DNA of 64,000 nt from the NCBI RefSeq assembly GCF_004404055.1, contig NZ_SOHK01000024.1:97029-161028 (forward strand), read 5' to 3'. This document shows, one piece after another, positions 22,535 to 31,909 of this stretch. Position 1 is the stretch's first letter, and every line of letters begins with the position of its first letter. The notes under the pieces are model-generated. The model made no database searches. It saw only the letters and a list, made by a program, of their open reading frames with translations, and had not been told where the DNA came from. The translations under genes and the position numbers were made by a program. This stretch comes from Cryobacterium ruanii. Lineage in GTDB: Bacteria > Actinomycetota > Actinomycetes > Actinomycetales > Microbacteriaceae.

Positions 22535-22798
22535 ATGAGTAATCCTGACAGCGAAACCCCGACCCTGTATATCGCCGAGTTCATCGACGGCCCGCTCGAG
22601 GGCCAGATTGATTCCCGGGCGCTCGTGCGGGGAAAACACGCGTCCCGCATCAGCATGGTCGCCGCCGTCGCCGGCCTCGAGTCGGTGTTCTGGTACGACG
22701 AGGTCGACGAACGAGACCTGAACGGGCAACGCCGCGTGCGCTACGCCTTCGACCAGAGCGAGAGCGACCCGGTCGACACCGAGGTAGAACCGCTCTAA
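22535..22798 (+). CDS. Small hypothetical protein
   Basis: 87-residue acidic soluble protein. The core TLYIAEFIDGPLEGQIDSRAL resembles short conserved actinobacterial proteins of unknown role in which a GPLxG motif opens a beta hairpin, and VRYAFDQ closes it. It starts at an ATG 28 nt after the kinase-like gene and ends 6 nt before the convergent carboxypeptidase gene. No function can be assigned. Confidence 0.7.
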   Translation: MSNPDSETPTLYIAEFIDGPLEGQIDSRALVRGKHASRISMVAAVAGLESVFWYDEVDERDLNGQRRVRYAFDQSESDPVDTEVEPL

Positions 22799-22804
22799 CC
22801 TGGC

Positions 22805-24094
22805 CTATTGGTCGAGCAGGGCCGTAATCATCACGATCGGGTGTAGCAGCCGCCAGCCAGGGCCCGGGTCGGCGATGCCCTCATCGAGTTTGAGGGCGGC
22901 CGAGAGTTTTTCTCCGGCCACGGTGAGCCGCACCTGACCGACGTTCGAACCGGTGCGGGCGGTGGCGAAGTCCTCGAGCGTGACCTTCGCAGCCTCCGGG
23001 GTGGCGGCCTGCCAGGCATAGCGGGTTCGCGAGACGCCGACCACGGCCGAGGCTTCATCACCCCACGCTGACCGAAACGTCGCGTAGGCGTCGCCGGCGG
23101 CCAGCACCGGAAGCGGGCCCACTCCGGCCCGCGCGCTCGCCATGAGGGCGGTCAGATCCGCCGTGAGCGCATCGTAGGTCGGTTCACCGATATAGGCACC
23201 CGAGAACGTGAAGCTCGACGCGCCGTCACTCACCCGGGCGGTGAACAGAAAACAGACCCCGGCGGCGTCGGTATAACTGCGCGATATGCCCGTGATGCCT
23301 TCCTCGGCCAGGTACGAGGTGGTGTTCTCCACACCGCGACGGTTCGCCAGAGCGGATGCGGGACTCGCCAGCATCGCAGACACCACCGGGTCGGTCGCGG
23401 CGAGTCCTGCCAGGTGGGCCAGGTCGGTGGCGGTACCGACGCTCGCATCGTGAAGCCCGGTGGCGTCGATAACGACGGAGCCGGTCATCCCGTTGTCGTC
23501 GAGCCAGGCGTTGGCAGCGACGACGTAGGCGTCGACCGAGCCGAACGCCCACCGGGCGACACTGTCGGCATGGTTGTTGCTCGACCCGAGCAGCAGCGCC
23601 TGCAATAGCTCGAGCTGGGTCCACTGCTCGTCGGCGAAGACCGCGACCGAGCGTGCGCCGGCCTTGTTGTAGTCGAGGTAGCTCTGAAAGTCGGCTGCGG
23701 TGAGCGTCACGATGGGGCCGGACTCTCCCGCCGCAATGGGTTTGGCGTCGAGAACGACGAGGGCGGTCACGACCTTGGCAATGGACGCCATCGGGAGTGC
23801 CTGGTCGAGGCCGGCCGTCGCGATCGGTTCTGACACCGTGGTGCCGTCTGCGCCGGTGGATGTCGTGCCGGAGGAATCGCTCGTCGTGGCGGCCAGCACG
23901 GCGATGGCGCTCGCGCCATTGGGGGAGAGCACGGGGGGAGTGGGCGTCGTGCTGGTGGCGGCGGGGGTGACCCTGATGGCCGTGACGGCCGGCAGGGGCC
24001 CGAGCAGCGTCGCTGGACCGTAAACGCCGAGGCCGAGAATCACGACGGTTCCGACCAGGATGCCAAGCAGACGGCCGGGACGGAAGGAACTCAT
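22805..24094 (-). CDS. D-alanyl-D-alanine carboxypeptidase-like protein lacking the KTG motif
   Basis: 429-residue exported penicillin-binding-protein-5-like enzyme. An N-terminal membrane helix (LLGILVGTVVILGLGVYG) anchors it outside. The active-site SxxK is MASIAK and the second motif is SSN (LLGSSNNHAD). Where the third triad KTG is expected (family GxKTGxTxxAG) the sequence reads GISRSYTDAAG, so KTG is replaced by SRS. The C-terminal domain ends with a hydrophobic segment. It may therefore be a weak or non-catalytic cell-wall protein. Confidence 0.85.
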   Translation of the reverse strand: MSSFRPGRLLGILVGTVVILGLGVYGPATLLGPLPAVTAIRVTPAATSTTPTPPVLSPNGASAIAVLAATTSDSSGTTSTGADGTTVSEPIATAGLDQALPMASIAKVVTALVVLDAKPIAAGESGPIVTLTAADFQSYLDYNKAGARSVAVFADEQWTQLELLQALLLGSSNNHADSVARWAFGSVDAYVVAANAWLDDNGMTGSVVIDATGLHDASVGTATDLAHLAGLAATDPVVSAMLASPASALANRRGVENTTSYLAEEGITGISRSYTDAAGVCFLFTARVSDGASSFTFSGAYIGEPTYDALTADLTALMASARAGVGPLPVLAAGDAYATFRSAWGDEASAVVGVSRTRYAWQAATPEAAKVTLEDFATARTGSNVGQVRLTVAGEKLSAALKLDEGIADPGPGWRLLHPIVMITALLDQ

Positions 24095-24118
24095 GTCTTT
24101 AGGCTAGACCGCCGGAGC

Positions 24119-24469
24119 CTAGCCCCAGCCGAGTTCGTGCAGCCTGTCGTCGTCAATGCCGTAGAAATGGGCGATTTCATGAACCAGGGTGATGTGAATT
24201 TCATCGTGCAGATCGTCAAGGGTGTCGCAGATCGCCAGCAGCGGCTCCCGGTACAGCACGATTCGATCGGGCATCTCACCAAAGCCGTACTGGCCACGCT
24301 CGGTCAGTGCGACCCCGTCGTACAGCCCGAGGGTGTCCAGCGTGCCGTCTTCGGGTCGGTCTTCGACTACGAAGATCACGTTGTCGAGGCCGTCGACCAT
24401 GTCGTCGGGCAGAAGGTCGAGCTCGTCAACGACCAGGCTCTCAAACTCGGACGCGTCAAGATTGAACAT
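24119..24469 (-). CDS. Zinc metallopeptidase-like protein (PF06262 type)
   Basis: 116-residue minimal zincin. The zinc/catalytic motif is HEIAHFYG near residue 97, with the family pattern LDNVIFVVED and RIVLYREPLL before it. No signal peptide. It is commonly found in actinobacteria with no established substrate. GAGAG lies 7-10 nt before the ATG. It shares its orientation with the carboxypeptidase-like gene just downstream. Confidence 0.85.
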   Translation of the reverse strand: MFNLDASEFESLVVDELDLLPDDMVDGLDNVIFVVEDRPEDGTLDTLGLYDGVALTERGQYGFGEMPDRIVLYREPLLAICDTLDDLHDEIHITLVHEIAHFYGIDDDRLHELGWG

Positions 24470-24529
24470 CGACAGCTGCTCTCAACAGCAAGAGGCCCCA
24501 TGAGGGAGGAACGTGCTGAAATTCATTGG

Positions 24530-24603
24530 GGTGAGTAACGGGGATTGAACCCGCGACCTCCTGGACCACAACCAGGCGCTCTGCCAACTGAGCTATACCC
24601 ACC
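24530..24603 (-). tRNA. tRNA-His (GTG anticodon)
   Basis: On the minus strand the 74-nt sequence folds as a cloverleaf: acceptor GTGGGTA / TACTCAC, extra G at -1 opposite C73 as is diagnostic for tRNA-His, D arm GCTC...GAGC, anticodon loop TTGTGGT with anticodon GTG, and T arm GCGGG TTCAATC CCCGT (one imperfect pair). CCA is not encoded. It lies between the metallopeptidase gene and orn, in the same orientation. Confidence 0.97.
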
Positions 24604-24646
24604 ATGCGTCCCCGTGTCTACGACTCAGGGCAACTCCGTTATCCTA

Positions 24647-25321
24647 TTACACCTCGGAGGCGAATAAGTGCACAACCTCGGCCGCGTGCGACTTGGCTTC
24701 GTCGCTCGTCGGTCCGGGGTCGGCCACGAACACCGTCTGGCGGTAGTACGCGAGCTCGCGGATCGATTCGAGAATGTCGGCCAGAGCGCGGTGTCCGCCG
24801 TCCTTGGCTGGGGCGTTGAAATACACCCGCGGGTACCAGCGTCGGGCGAGTTCCTTGATCGACGACACGTCGACGTTGCGGTAGTGCAGCTGATTGTCGA
24901 GACGCGGCATGTACCGAGTGAGGAAGGCACGGTCGGTGCCGATGGAGTTACCGGCGAGCGGGGCCTTCTGCTCGGCCGGGATGAACTTCAACACGTATTC
25001 CAGAACCAGAAACTCGGCCTCGGCGGCGCTGACTCCGTTCGGGATCTCGGCAATGAGACCAGAGGACGTGTGCATGTTGCGCACGAAGTCACCCATGTTC
25101 TCGAGGGCCGAGTCGTTGGGCTTGATGATGATGTCGAGCCCGGGGTCCATCACATTGAGGTCGTAGTCGGTGATGACGACGGCAATCTCGACGAGCTCGT
25201 CGCGGTCCAGGTCGAGCCCGGTCATCTCGCAGTCGATCCAGACCAGGCGATCGGGACTCTTCGACGTCGGGGAGGTAGCGGGGGCAGTCGTCGGTGCTTC
25301 ACCAGTCGTGCTGTTCGTCAT
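24647..25321 (-). CDS. orn: Oligoribonuclease
   Basis: 224-residue DEDDh 3'-5' exonuclease that degrades 2-5-nt RNA fragments to mononucleotides; also the expected degrader of pGpG. Motifs: Exo [12 protein letters not shown], Exo [12 protein letters not shown] with [19 protein letters not shown], Exo [13 protein letters not shown] with the catalytic His. A Thr/Ser/Pro-rich N-terminal tail of about 24 residues precedes the catalytic core, so a start closer to the core cannot be excluded. Confidence 0.95.
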   Translation of the reverse strand: MTNSTTGEAPTTAPATSPTSKSPDRLVWIDCEMTGLDLDRDELVEIAVVITDYDLNVMDPGLDIIIKPNDSALENMGDFVRNMHTSSGLIAEIPNGVSAAEAEFLVLEYVLKFIPAEQKAPLAGNSIGTDRAFLTRYMPRLDNQLHYRNVDVSSIKELARRWYPRVYFNAPAKDGGHRALADILESIRELAYYRQTVFVADPGPTSDEAKSHAAEVVHLFASEV

Positions 25322-25403
25322 CCCCCGAGTCTACCGGTGGCCTGCGACTTGGCCTGTAAACTGGAACGCTACCGACGTTCAACGCACGACCTGCGAGGCC
25401 CTG

Positions 25404-25664
25404 ATGGAATTCACACTGTATTCGTCGTCATTCTGCGAACCGTGCATGCAGACGCGGGCGGTGCTCGCCGAAGCGAAGCGGCTGGTGCCCGGTGCGACGG
25501 TGCGCGAAATCGATGTTGCCGGCGCCCCCGAGCAAGCCGAGGCGCTGCGCATTCGCAACACACCCACGGTCATCATCAGCAACGGCGACGGCACCGAGGT
25601 CTTTCGCGCGGCCGGGGTTCCCACCCTCGCGCAGGTTCTCGTCGCGGCCGCGAAGGCGCTCTGA
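25404..25664 (+). CDS. Thioredoxin/glutaredoxin-fold protein
   Basis: 86-residue thioredoxin-like protein: beta strand MEFTLYSSSF, redox CEPC motif, helix, and cis-Pro in NTPTVII. It most likely acts as a small disulfide reductase. The ATG at 25404 fits the family N-terminus; the open frame continues upstream without homology. It is divergent from orn and ends 7 nt before the convergent regulator gene. Confidence 0.85.
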   Translation: MEFTLYSSSFCEPCMQTRAVLAEAKRLVPGATVREIDVAGAPEQAEALRIRNTPTVIISNGDGTEVFRAAGVPTLAQVLVAAAKAL

Positions 25665-25671
25665 GCTGGTT

Positions 25672-26436
25672 TTAGGCGGGGACTTCATCAACGTTGCCGA
25701 GTGCCGCTCGGTTCTCCGGCGAGATGATGTCGCCGTAGTACTCGATGACGAAGGAACGGGCCAGTCGTCCGGCGGTCGATCCGTCGCCCGCCGAGATCGC
25801 GGCCAGAATTTCGCGATCGTGGGCCAGGGACAGTTCCATTCTGGCCTGGGAATCGGGTGCACGATCGAGTTCGCCGATGACCATGTCGATGAGGGCGCCG
25901 CGGGTCGCTTCCCCGCAGATCTGCATGAGTTGGTTGTGACTGGCCGCCCAGACGCTCTCGTGAAAGGCGACATCCGCTCGGCTGAATGCGACCGGTCCGT
26001 GTGCCACCTCCGCCTGCATCGCATCGACCGCCGTACGCATGGCCTGCAATTGCGGCTCGGTGCGGTGCTGGGCGGCCAGAGTGCAGGCCGCACCCTCGAG
26101 CATGATGCGAAACTCCACGAGTTCCGACAGGGCGATGGTTTCCAGCCGCACCAGGCGGTTGACGGTTTTCGTGAGGATGGCTGGCGACGCCTGGAGCACT
26201 TCGGGCCCGCGCGGGTCACCCGGGCGCGAGCGCACAAGTCCGGTACTCTCGAGTACGCGTAGGGCTTCACGAATCGTCGACCGGCTCACCTCGAAGGTCA
26301 GCATCAGTTCGCGCTCACTCGGCAGGCGATCGCCCGGGCGCAGCTCCCGCTTGCTGATAGCTGTTTCGATCTGCTCGACGACGCGCTCGTAGGCCTTGAC
26401 GGTTTTGACGGCTGTGAATGCGACTTTGTGGGTCAT
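25672..26436 (-). CDS. FadR-subfamily GntR regulator of the adjacent catabolic cluster
   Basis: 254 residues. Winged helix at about 15-80 (RLPSERELMLTFEVSRSTIREALRVLE) and an FCD ligand domain with metal-binding type residues (RADVAFHESVWAAS, SLAHDREILAAI). ATG at 26436 gives the normal family length; the frame remains open further upstream. It is divergent from the binding-protein gene; the palindrome at 26531-26545 between them, repeated at 35648-35662, matches the TGGTC-N-GACCA shape of FadR-family operators. Likely a repressor released by a pathway intermediate. Confidence 0.9.
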   Translation of the reverse strand: MTHKVAFTAVKTVKAYERVVEQIETAISKRELRPGDRLPSERELMLTFEVSRSTIREALRVLESTGLVRSRPGDPRGPEVLQASPAILTKTVNRLVRLETIALSELVEFRIMLEGAACTLAAQHRTEPQLQAMRTAVDAMQAEVAHGPVAFSRADVAFHESVWAASHNQLMQICGEATRGALIDMVIGELDRAPDSQARMELSLAHDREILAAISAGDGSTAGRLARSFVIEYYGDIISPENRAALGNVDEVPA

Positions 26437-26530
26437 CTGCACTTTCTCGAGGTTGCGACCCGGGGTCAATATCGGGGTCGATCTTGACGATCTGGGATCT
26501 ACATGTAAAGCTGACTTTGGTACAGAGTGT

Positions 26531-26545
26531 ACTGGTCTGACCATA
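26531..26545. promoter_or_regulatory. Predicted GntR/FadR-type operator, copy 1
   Basis: ACTGGTCTGACCATA, with palindromic core TGGTCTGACCA at 26533-26543, lies 97 nt before the regulator start and 97 nt before the binding-protein start, inside the divergent promoter region. The 13 nt ACTGGTCTGACCA recur exactly in copy 2 at 35648-35660. The TGGTC-N-GACCA shape is typical of FadR-subfamily sites. Confidence 0.75.
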
Positions 26546-26641
26546 GTTTTCACCGGTGTACACGGCATATTTCCACCGTATTTCCTGCAGCAATTCTGGC
26601 CGATCTTCGTCGGGCCAGCCGAACCAGAGGAGCACGTTCGA

Positions 26642-28153
26642 ATGAGGGCACACACCCAGCGAAGCATGTTCGCCAGTATGGCCGCGGTCATGGTCGCGTT
26701 CGTGGCCCTGGTTGGTTGTTCCGACGGCTCGAGCACGAACGAGGCGGACGCTGACACATCGTTGACTGTGGGTCTGCTGGCCACTCCGGGCAACCTCGAT
26801 TACACCACGACCGCCGGTGCGGCAATTCCGCAGGCGCTGCTCTACAACGTTTACGAGGGGCTGGTGAAACTGGACAACGATGGGGCCATCATCCCCCTGC
26901 TCGCCGAATCGTGGACGGTCAGCGACGACGGGCTGGTCTACGACTTCCTGCTGCACGAGGGTGTGACCTTCTCCGACGGGTCGCCCTTTACGGCGGAAAG
27001 TGTCAAGTTCAGTCTCGAGCGCGTCAAGGACAACTGGACTGCCAACGGACCCGCCTACCTCGACCCGATCGCCAGCATTGAGGCGGTCAGCGACACGGAA
27101 GCGCGCATCACACTGTCGAAGCCCAGCAACAGCTGGCTGTTCAACATGAGCGGTCCGGTCGGTACCATGTTCACCGAATCCGGTCTTGCCGACCTCGCTA
27201 CGGCCCCGGTCGGTACCGGCCCGTACACGGTCAGTTCGTTTAAAACCGGCGACAGCCTCGTGCTCGCCGCCAACGCCGACTATTGGGGCGAGGCTCCGTA
27301 CATGACCGACGTGACCCTGCGCTACTTCACCGACGCGACCGCGCAGACCAACGCGCTGCTGAGCGGCGATATCAACCTCGTGGCGGGGATCTCGCAGTTT
27401 CAACTGGTCGACCAGTTCAAGTCCAACACCGACTTCCAGGTGCTCGAAGGCGCCAGTACGGGTGAGGTGACGCTGTCGATGAACAACGTGAGCGACGCCT
27501 TCAGCGACGTTCGGGTTCGGCAGGCCGTCATGTATGCCATCGACCGCCAGGCCGTCATGGACACGGCGAACAGCGGCTACGGCCTGCTGATCGGCTCCAT
27601 GGTTCCGCCGACCGACCCCTGGTACGACGAGAGCCTCGCCGATCTCTACCCGTACGATCCCGACCAGGCCACCGAGCTCCTGGCCGAGGCCGGCGTCAGC
27701 GACCTGACCGTCGCCTTCAAGATCCCCAACCTGCCCTACGCCGTGGCCGCCGCCCAGGTGGTCAAGGACCAGCTCGCCAAGGTCGGCATCACGGCCGACG
27801 TGACGGCCCTCGAATTTCCCGCTGTATGGCTCGACGAGGTGTTCTCCAACCACGACTACGACATGTCGCTCATCATGCACAGCGAGCCGCGCGATGTGAC
27901 CGTCTTCGCCGCGCCCACCTACTATGCGGGCTACGACTCGCCCTCGGTGATGGCCAAATTCGCCGAAGCTGATGCCGCCGACCCGACCTCCTACATCGAC
28001 ATGATGAAGGAGGTCACGACGACCATGGCCGAGGAAGCCGCCGCCAACTGGCTCTACCTGCAGCCGGCCATCTCCCTCGCCGACGCCGACCTGATCGGTG
28101 TGCCGAAGAACACGCCGAGCCTCGCACTGGACCTGTCGACCATCGCACGGTAG
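26642..28153 (+). CDS. ABC transporter substrate-binding lipoprotein, peptide/nickel family (SBP_bac_5)
   Basis: 503-residue binding protein. The signal peptide ends in the lipobox ALVGCSDG (Cys about residue 28). The family signature region reads LLAESWTVSDDGLVYDFLLHEGVTFSDGSPFTAESV, and DVRVRQAVMYAIDR is the conserved second-lobe block. ATG at 26642 follows GAGGAG. It is the first gene of a five-gene run (binding protein, two permeases, fused ATPase, amidase). Ligand class is peptide-like or another polar amide; not determinable here. Confidence 0.9.
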   Translation: MRAHTQRSMFASMAAVMVAFVALVGCSDGSSTNEADADTSLTVGLLATPGNLDYTTTAGAAIPQALLYNVYEGLVKLDNDGAIIPLLAESWTVSDDGLVYDFLLHEGVTFSDGSPFTAESVKFSLERVKDNWTANGPAYLDPIASIEAVSDTEARITLSKPSNSWLFNMSGPVGTMFTESGLADLATAPVGTGPYTVSSFKTGDSLVLAANADYWGEAPYMTDVTLRYFTDATAQTNALLSGDINLVAGISQFQLVDQFKSNTDFQVLEGASTGEVTLSMNNVSDAFSDVRVRQAVMYAIDRQAVMDTANSGYGLLIGSMVPPTDPWYDESLADLYPYDPDQATELLAEAGVSDLTVAFKIPNLPYAVAAAQVVKDQLAKVGITADVTALEFPAVWLDEVFSNHDYDMSLIMHSEPRDVTVFAAPTYYAGYDSPSVMAKFAEADAADPTSYIDMMKEVTTTMAEEAAANWLYLQPAISLADADLIGVPKNTPSLALDLSTIAR

Positions 28154-28265
28154 GCACGCGTGGGCCAACGTCTGGGCCGGTACGCGTACGGTTATTGTTC
28201 CAGCGGTTGGCGCGGAGTTTTCTGAGCACGTGCCAACCGTGAATGAGTCAGAGGAGAGTCCCGTT

Positions 28266-29213
28266 ATGGTTCTCGTGGTCCTGCGTCGCCTCGGTGTGTT
28301 CGCCACCACGGTCATCGTGGCCTCGGTCGTGACGTTCCTGATGCTGTCGATTTTGCCCGGCGACGCCGCCCGCATCGCCCTGGGCGTGCAGGCGACCGAA
28401 GCGGATGTCGCCGCACAGGCCACGGCCATGGGACTGGATCGCCCCGCGATCGTGCGCTACCTGGACTGGTTCGGGCACGTGCTCATCGGTGAATTCGGTA
28501 CCTCCACCGTGAGCCGCCAGGCGATCGGCCCCGAGATAACGGATGCCCTCGGCATCACGGTGATCCTCGTGCTGACCAGCGTCGTGCTGGCCCTGCTCTT
28601 CGCGATCCCCTTCGGAATCCTGACCGCGGTGCGGCAGCGAAAGCCCGACGGTGCCATCCTGTCGGGCATCAGTCAGATCGGTGTCGCCGTACCGGGGTTC
28701 CTAGCCGGGATGCTGCTCGTCACGGTTTTCGCCGTGACGCTCCGCTGGCTGCCGGCGGGCGGCTGGGTCGACCCGGGCAACGATTTCGGGGGCTTCCTCG
28801 AGCACCTCATCCTGCCCGCGATCGCCCTCGGCAGCGTGCAGGGCGCCGTGCTGAGCCGCTACGTGCGCTCCTCGGTATTGGAAGTGATGCGGGAAGACTT
28901 CATTCGCACCGCCCGGGCCAAGGGCCTCGGCGCGGGGCGGGCTCTGTTTCGGCACGGGCTGCGCAACGCTGCCGTTCCGGTGATGACCGTGCTCGGCCTG
29001 CAGATCGCTACCCTCCTCGTCGGTGCCGTGGTGATCGAGCGGGTGTTCAGCATTCCCGGCCTCGGCAGCCTGCTGCTCGACAAGGTCGCCCTGCGCGACC
29101 TCCCCGCTGTGCAGGGCATCGTGCTCGTGCTCGTCGTTTTCGTGCTGCTGCTGAACTTTCTCGTTGACCTGGCCTTCACGCTGATCGACCCTCGGCTTCG
29201 GAGCGTCTCATGA
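28266..29213 (+). CDS. ABC transporter permease, DppB type
   Basis: 315-residue permease with about six helices. LRRLGVFATTVIVASVVTFLML is the first helix; the conserved SRYVRSSVLEVMREDFIRTARAKGL block is the EAA/ATPase-docking loop, and GLGSLLLDKVALRDLPAVQGIV is typical of DppB. ATG at 28266 is preceded by GAGGAG; about 110 nt of non-coding sequence separates it from the binding-protein gene. Overlaps the next permease by 4 nt. Confidence 0.92.
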   Translation: MVLVVLRRLGVFATTVIVASVVTFLMLSILPGDAARIALGVQATEADVAAQATAMGLDRPAIVRYLDWFGHVLIGEFGTSTVSRQAIGPEITDALGITVILVLTSVVLALLFAIPFGILTAVRQRKPDGAILSGISQIGVAVPGFLAGMLLVTVFAVTLRWLPAGGWVDPGNDFGGFLEHLILPAIALGSVQGAVLSRYVRSSVLEVMREDFIRTARAKGLGAGRALFRHGLRNAAVPVMTVLGLQIATLLVGAVVIERVFSIPGLGSLLLDKVALRDLPAVQGIVLVLVVFVLLLNFLVDLAFTLIDPRLRSVS

Positions 29214-30100
29214 CCGCCAGCGAACCCCAAGCTGGCTCCGCAACCAAGCCGCGCCCCGCGCCGCGCCGCACACCGCCAGAACGAGCCGGAGGCGGGGCCA
29301 CGCTCTGGGCCGGACTCGCTCTCATCGGCCTCGTGGTACTCGCCGCCGTCGTGTCAGCGTTCTGGACACCGTTCGACCCGGAGGGGGTCTTCCCGGATTC
29401 CATCCTGCTTTCGCCCGGCGCGGAACACCTGTTCGGCACCGACAGTTTCGGGCGCGATGTTTTCAGCTCCATCCTGCGCGGCGCACAAATCTCACTGCTC
29501 GTCGGCACGGTAGCGGTCGGCCTGGCCGCTGTGCTCGGCGTTCCCTTCGGCATCGTGGCCGGCATGAATCCGGGCCGACTCGACCAGTTCATGATGCGCG
29601 GCAACGACATTTCCCTCGCCTTCCCCGCCCTGCTGCTCGCGATCATCTTCGGTGCAATCTTCGGCGCCGGCACGGTCACCGCCATGGTCGCGCTCGGCAT
29701 CGGCACGGCACCCGCCTTCGCCCTCATCGCCCGCAGTGGCACCATGCAGATCATGAGCCGTGAATACGTGCAGGCCGCCCGTGCCTCCGGCAAGAGCGGC
29801 CTGTTCATCGGGATGCGGCACGTGCTGCCCAACATCAGCGGCATGCTCATCGTGCAGGCATCCGTTTCATTCGGCATCGCTGTGCTCGCCGAGGCCGCCC
29901 TCTCCTACCTGGGGCTCGGCACGCCTCCACCCACGCCGTCCTGGGGGCGCATGCTGCAGGACGCGCAGGGCTACCTGTTCATCGAGCCGCTGCTCATCGT
30001 CTGGCCGGGAATCGCCATCGCCATCGCGGTGCTCGGCTTCAACCTACTCGGTGACGGCCTCCGCGATCGCTTCGACCCCAAGATGCAGGTGAAACGATGA
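29210..30100 (+). CDS. ABC transporter permease, DppC type
   Basis: 296-residue partner permease. After a Pro-rich N-terminal tail and first helix it shows HLFGTDSFGRDVFSSILRGAQISL, then SREYVQAARASGKSG (EAA loop) and GLGTPPPTPSWGRMLQDAQGY, all classical for DppC/OppC. It overlaps both neighbours by 4 nt, confirming one transcript and coupled translation. Confidence 0.93.
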   Translation: MTASEPQAGSATKPRPAPRRTPPERAGGGATLWAGLALIGLVVLAAVVSAFWTPFDPEGVFPDSILLSPGAEHLFGTDSFGRDVFSSILRGAQISLLVGTVAVGLAAVLGVPFGIVAGMNPGRLDQFMMRGNDISLAFPALLLAIIFGAIFGAGTVTAMVALGIGTAPAFALIARSGTMQIMSREYVQAARASGKSGLFIGMRHVLPNISGMLIVQASVSFGIAVLAEAALSYLGLGTPPPTPSWGRMLQDAQGYLFIEPLLIVWPGIAIAIAVLGFNLLGDGLRDRFDPKMQVKR

Positions 30101-31872
30101 CCCCGAGCACACCCACCCTCAGCGTGAAGGACCTGCGGGTCGGTTCGCCCTTCAACGAACTGCTGCACGGCATCAGCTTCGAGATCGCAGCCGGCGAACG
30201 CGTCGGCCTGATCGGGGAGTCCGGTTCGGGAAAGTCGCTCACCGCGACATCCGTTATGGGGTTGCTGCCGGAAACCCTGATGGCTACCGGCACGATAAAC
30301 CTGAACGGCATCGATGCCGACCTGCTCACCGCAAGCGAGCGTCGGCTCAACCGGTTGCGCGGCAACACCATGGCGATGGTGTTCCAGGAGCCGATGACCG
30401 CCCTGAACCCGCTCATGCGGGTCGGAGCCCAGGTGGCCGAGATCATGATGGTGCACCGCACCGAGCGCGGTCGGCGGCAGGCTCGTCAACGCGCGGTCGA
30501 ACTGCTGGCCCGGGTCAAACTGCCGAACCCCGCTGAGGCGGCCCTCGCGTTTCCGCACCAGCTGTCTGGCGGGCAACGCCAGCGCGTCATGCTCGCGATG
30601 GCCCTGGCCAATGATCCGCAGCTCCTTTTGTGCGACGAACCGACCACGGCGCTCGACGTCACCGTGCAGGCCGAGGTGCTGAAACTCATCGGCGACCTCG
30701 TCACCGACCGGGGTACCGCGCTGCTGCTGATCACCCATGACATCGCGGTGGTCGCTGAGGTCTGCCAGCGGGTGCTCGTCATGTACCAGGGCGACATCGT
30801 CGAGGACGGACCGGTCGGGCGCGTGTTGACCGCGCCGCAGCATCCGTATACCCGAAAACTCATCGCGGCCTCCGATCTCTCCTCGGTCGACGACCGCGGC
30901 CGACTGCATACGATGTCCATGCCCGTCATCGCCACCCCGCCTGCGGCAGCATCCTCGCCTCGCCCGAGTCAAGCGGATGCCGCGGCAGCGCCGATCCTGC
31001 TACCGCACCGCGCCGCACACCAGCGCCTGGAACAGGGCGGTCCGCCGGTGATCTTCAACGAGGTCGCCGGTGCCGGAGCCATTCGGGTGCGCGGCCTCAG
31101 CCGGCAGTACCGGCGACGCGGCGGCGGCCTGTTCGCCCCGGCACCGATCGTGCACGGCCTGCGCGAGGTATCGTTCGACGTGGCGGAGGGCCAGCGGTTC
31201 GGCATCGTCGGTGAATCCGGTTCCGGAAAATCCACGCTCATGCGTATCCTCTGCGCCCTCGATCAGCCCACGTCCGGGGCAGTCGACGTGCTCGGGCAGT
31301 CGATCGGGGGAGCGTCGGAACGGCAACTGCGTGACTTTCGCAGCCAGGTACAGATCGTGTTTCAGGACCCGATGGGGTCGCTGGATCCGCGCATGAAGGT
31401 GCGCGACATCGTCGCCGAACCGTTGCACCACGTCGGCAGGGCCGAGGCTCAGGCCCGGGTGGAAGCCCAACTGGCCGCTGTCGGCCTCGACGCCGACGTG
31501 ATGCACCGGCATCCGCACCAGTTCTCCGGGGGCCAACGGCAGCGTATCTCCATCGCGCGGGCGCTCATCACCCGGCCGCGCGTGCTGGTCGCAGACGAAG
31601 CGGTCAGCGCCCTCGACGTGTCGGTGCGGGCCCAGGTTCTCAACCTGCTTGCCGACCTGGTCGACGAATACCAGCTCACGCTCGTGTTCGTCTCCCACGA
31701 CCTCGGTGTCATCCGACACCTCTGCGACACCGTGGCCGTCATCTCCGACGGCCGCATCGTCGAGTGCGGGCCCACCGCGAGCGTCTACGACCGCCCCCTG
31801 CACCCGTACACCCGGCAGCTGGTCAGCGCGACGCCGTCCATGGACGAACTGGCCAGACGCGTTATCGCCTGA
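30097..31872 (+). CDS. Fused DppD-DppF-type ABC ATPase
   Basis: 591-residue protein joining two ATPases that are often separate. Domain 1 (about 5-265): [38 protein letters not shown] linker of about 60 residues follows. Domain 2 (about 325-585): GESGSGKSTLMR, FSGGQRQRISIARA, LVADEAVSALD. Domain 2 lacks a canonical Asp-Glu-Pro after Walker B (DEAVSALD), a common Opp/Dpp variant. It powers the importer encoded by the two preceding permease genes. Confidence 0.93.
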   Translation: MTPSTPTLSVKDLRVGSPFNELLHGISFEIAAGERVGLIGESGSGKSLTATSVMGLLPETLMATGTINLNGIDADLLTASERRLNRLRGNTMAMVFQEPMTALNPLMRVGAQVAEIMMVHRTERGRRQARQRAVELLARVKLPNPAEAALAFPHQLSGGQRQRVMLAMALANDPQLLLCDEPTTALDVTVQAEVLKLIGDLVTDRGTALLLITHDIAVVAEVCQRVLVMYQGDIVEDGPVGRVLTAPQHPYTRKLIAASDLSSVDDRGRLHTMSMPVIATPPAAASSPRPSQADAAAAPILLPHRAAHQRLEQGGPPVIFNEVAGAGAIRVRGLSRQYRRRGGGLFAPAPIVHGLREVSFDVAEGQRFGIVGESGSGKSTLMRILCALDQPTSGAVDVLGQSIGGASERQLRDFRSQVQIVFQDPMGSLDPRMKVRDIVAEPLHHVGRAEAQARVEAQLAAVGLDADVMHRHPHQFSGGQRQRISIARALITRPRVLVADEAVSALDVSVRAQVLNLLADLVDEYQLTLVFVSHDLGVIRHLCDTVAVISDGRIVECGPTASVYDRPLHPYTRQLVSATPSMDELARRVIA

Positions 31873-31909
31873 TTTTCACCCGCTCCACTGACCCATTGGA
31901 AGAGTCACC

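Noticed and set aside
26437-28429. Long minus-strand frame across the substrate-binding-protein gene
   Set aside because: Antisense shadow of a clear SBP_bac_5 gene; the real regulator on this strand starts at 26436.
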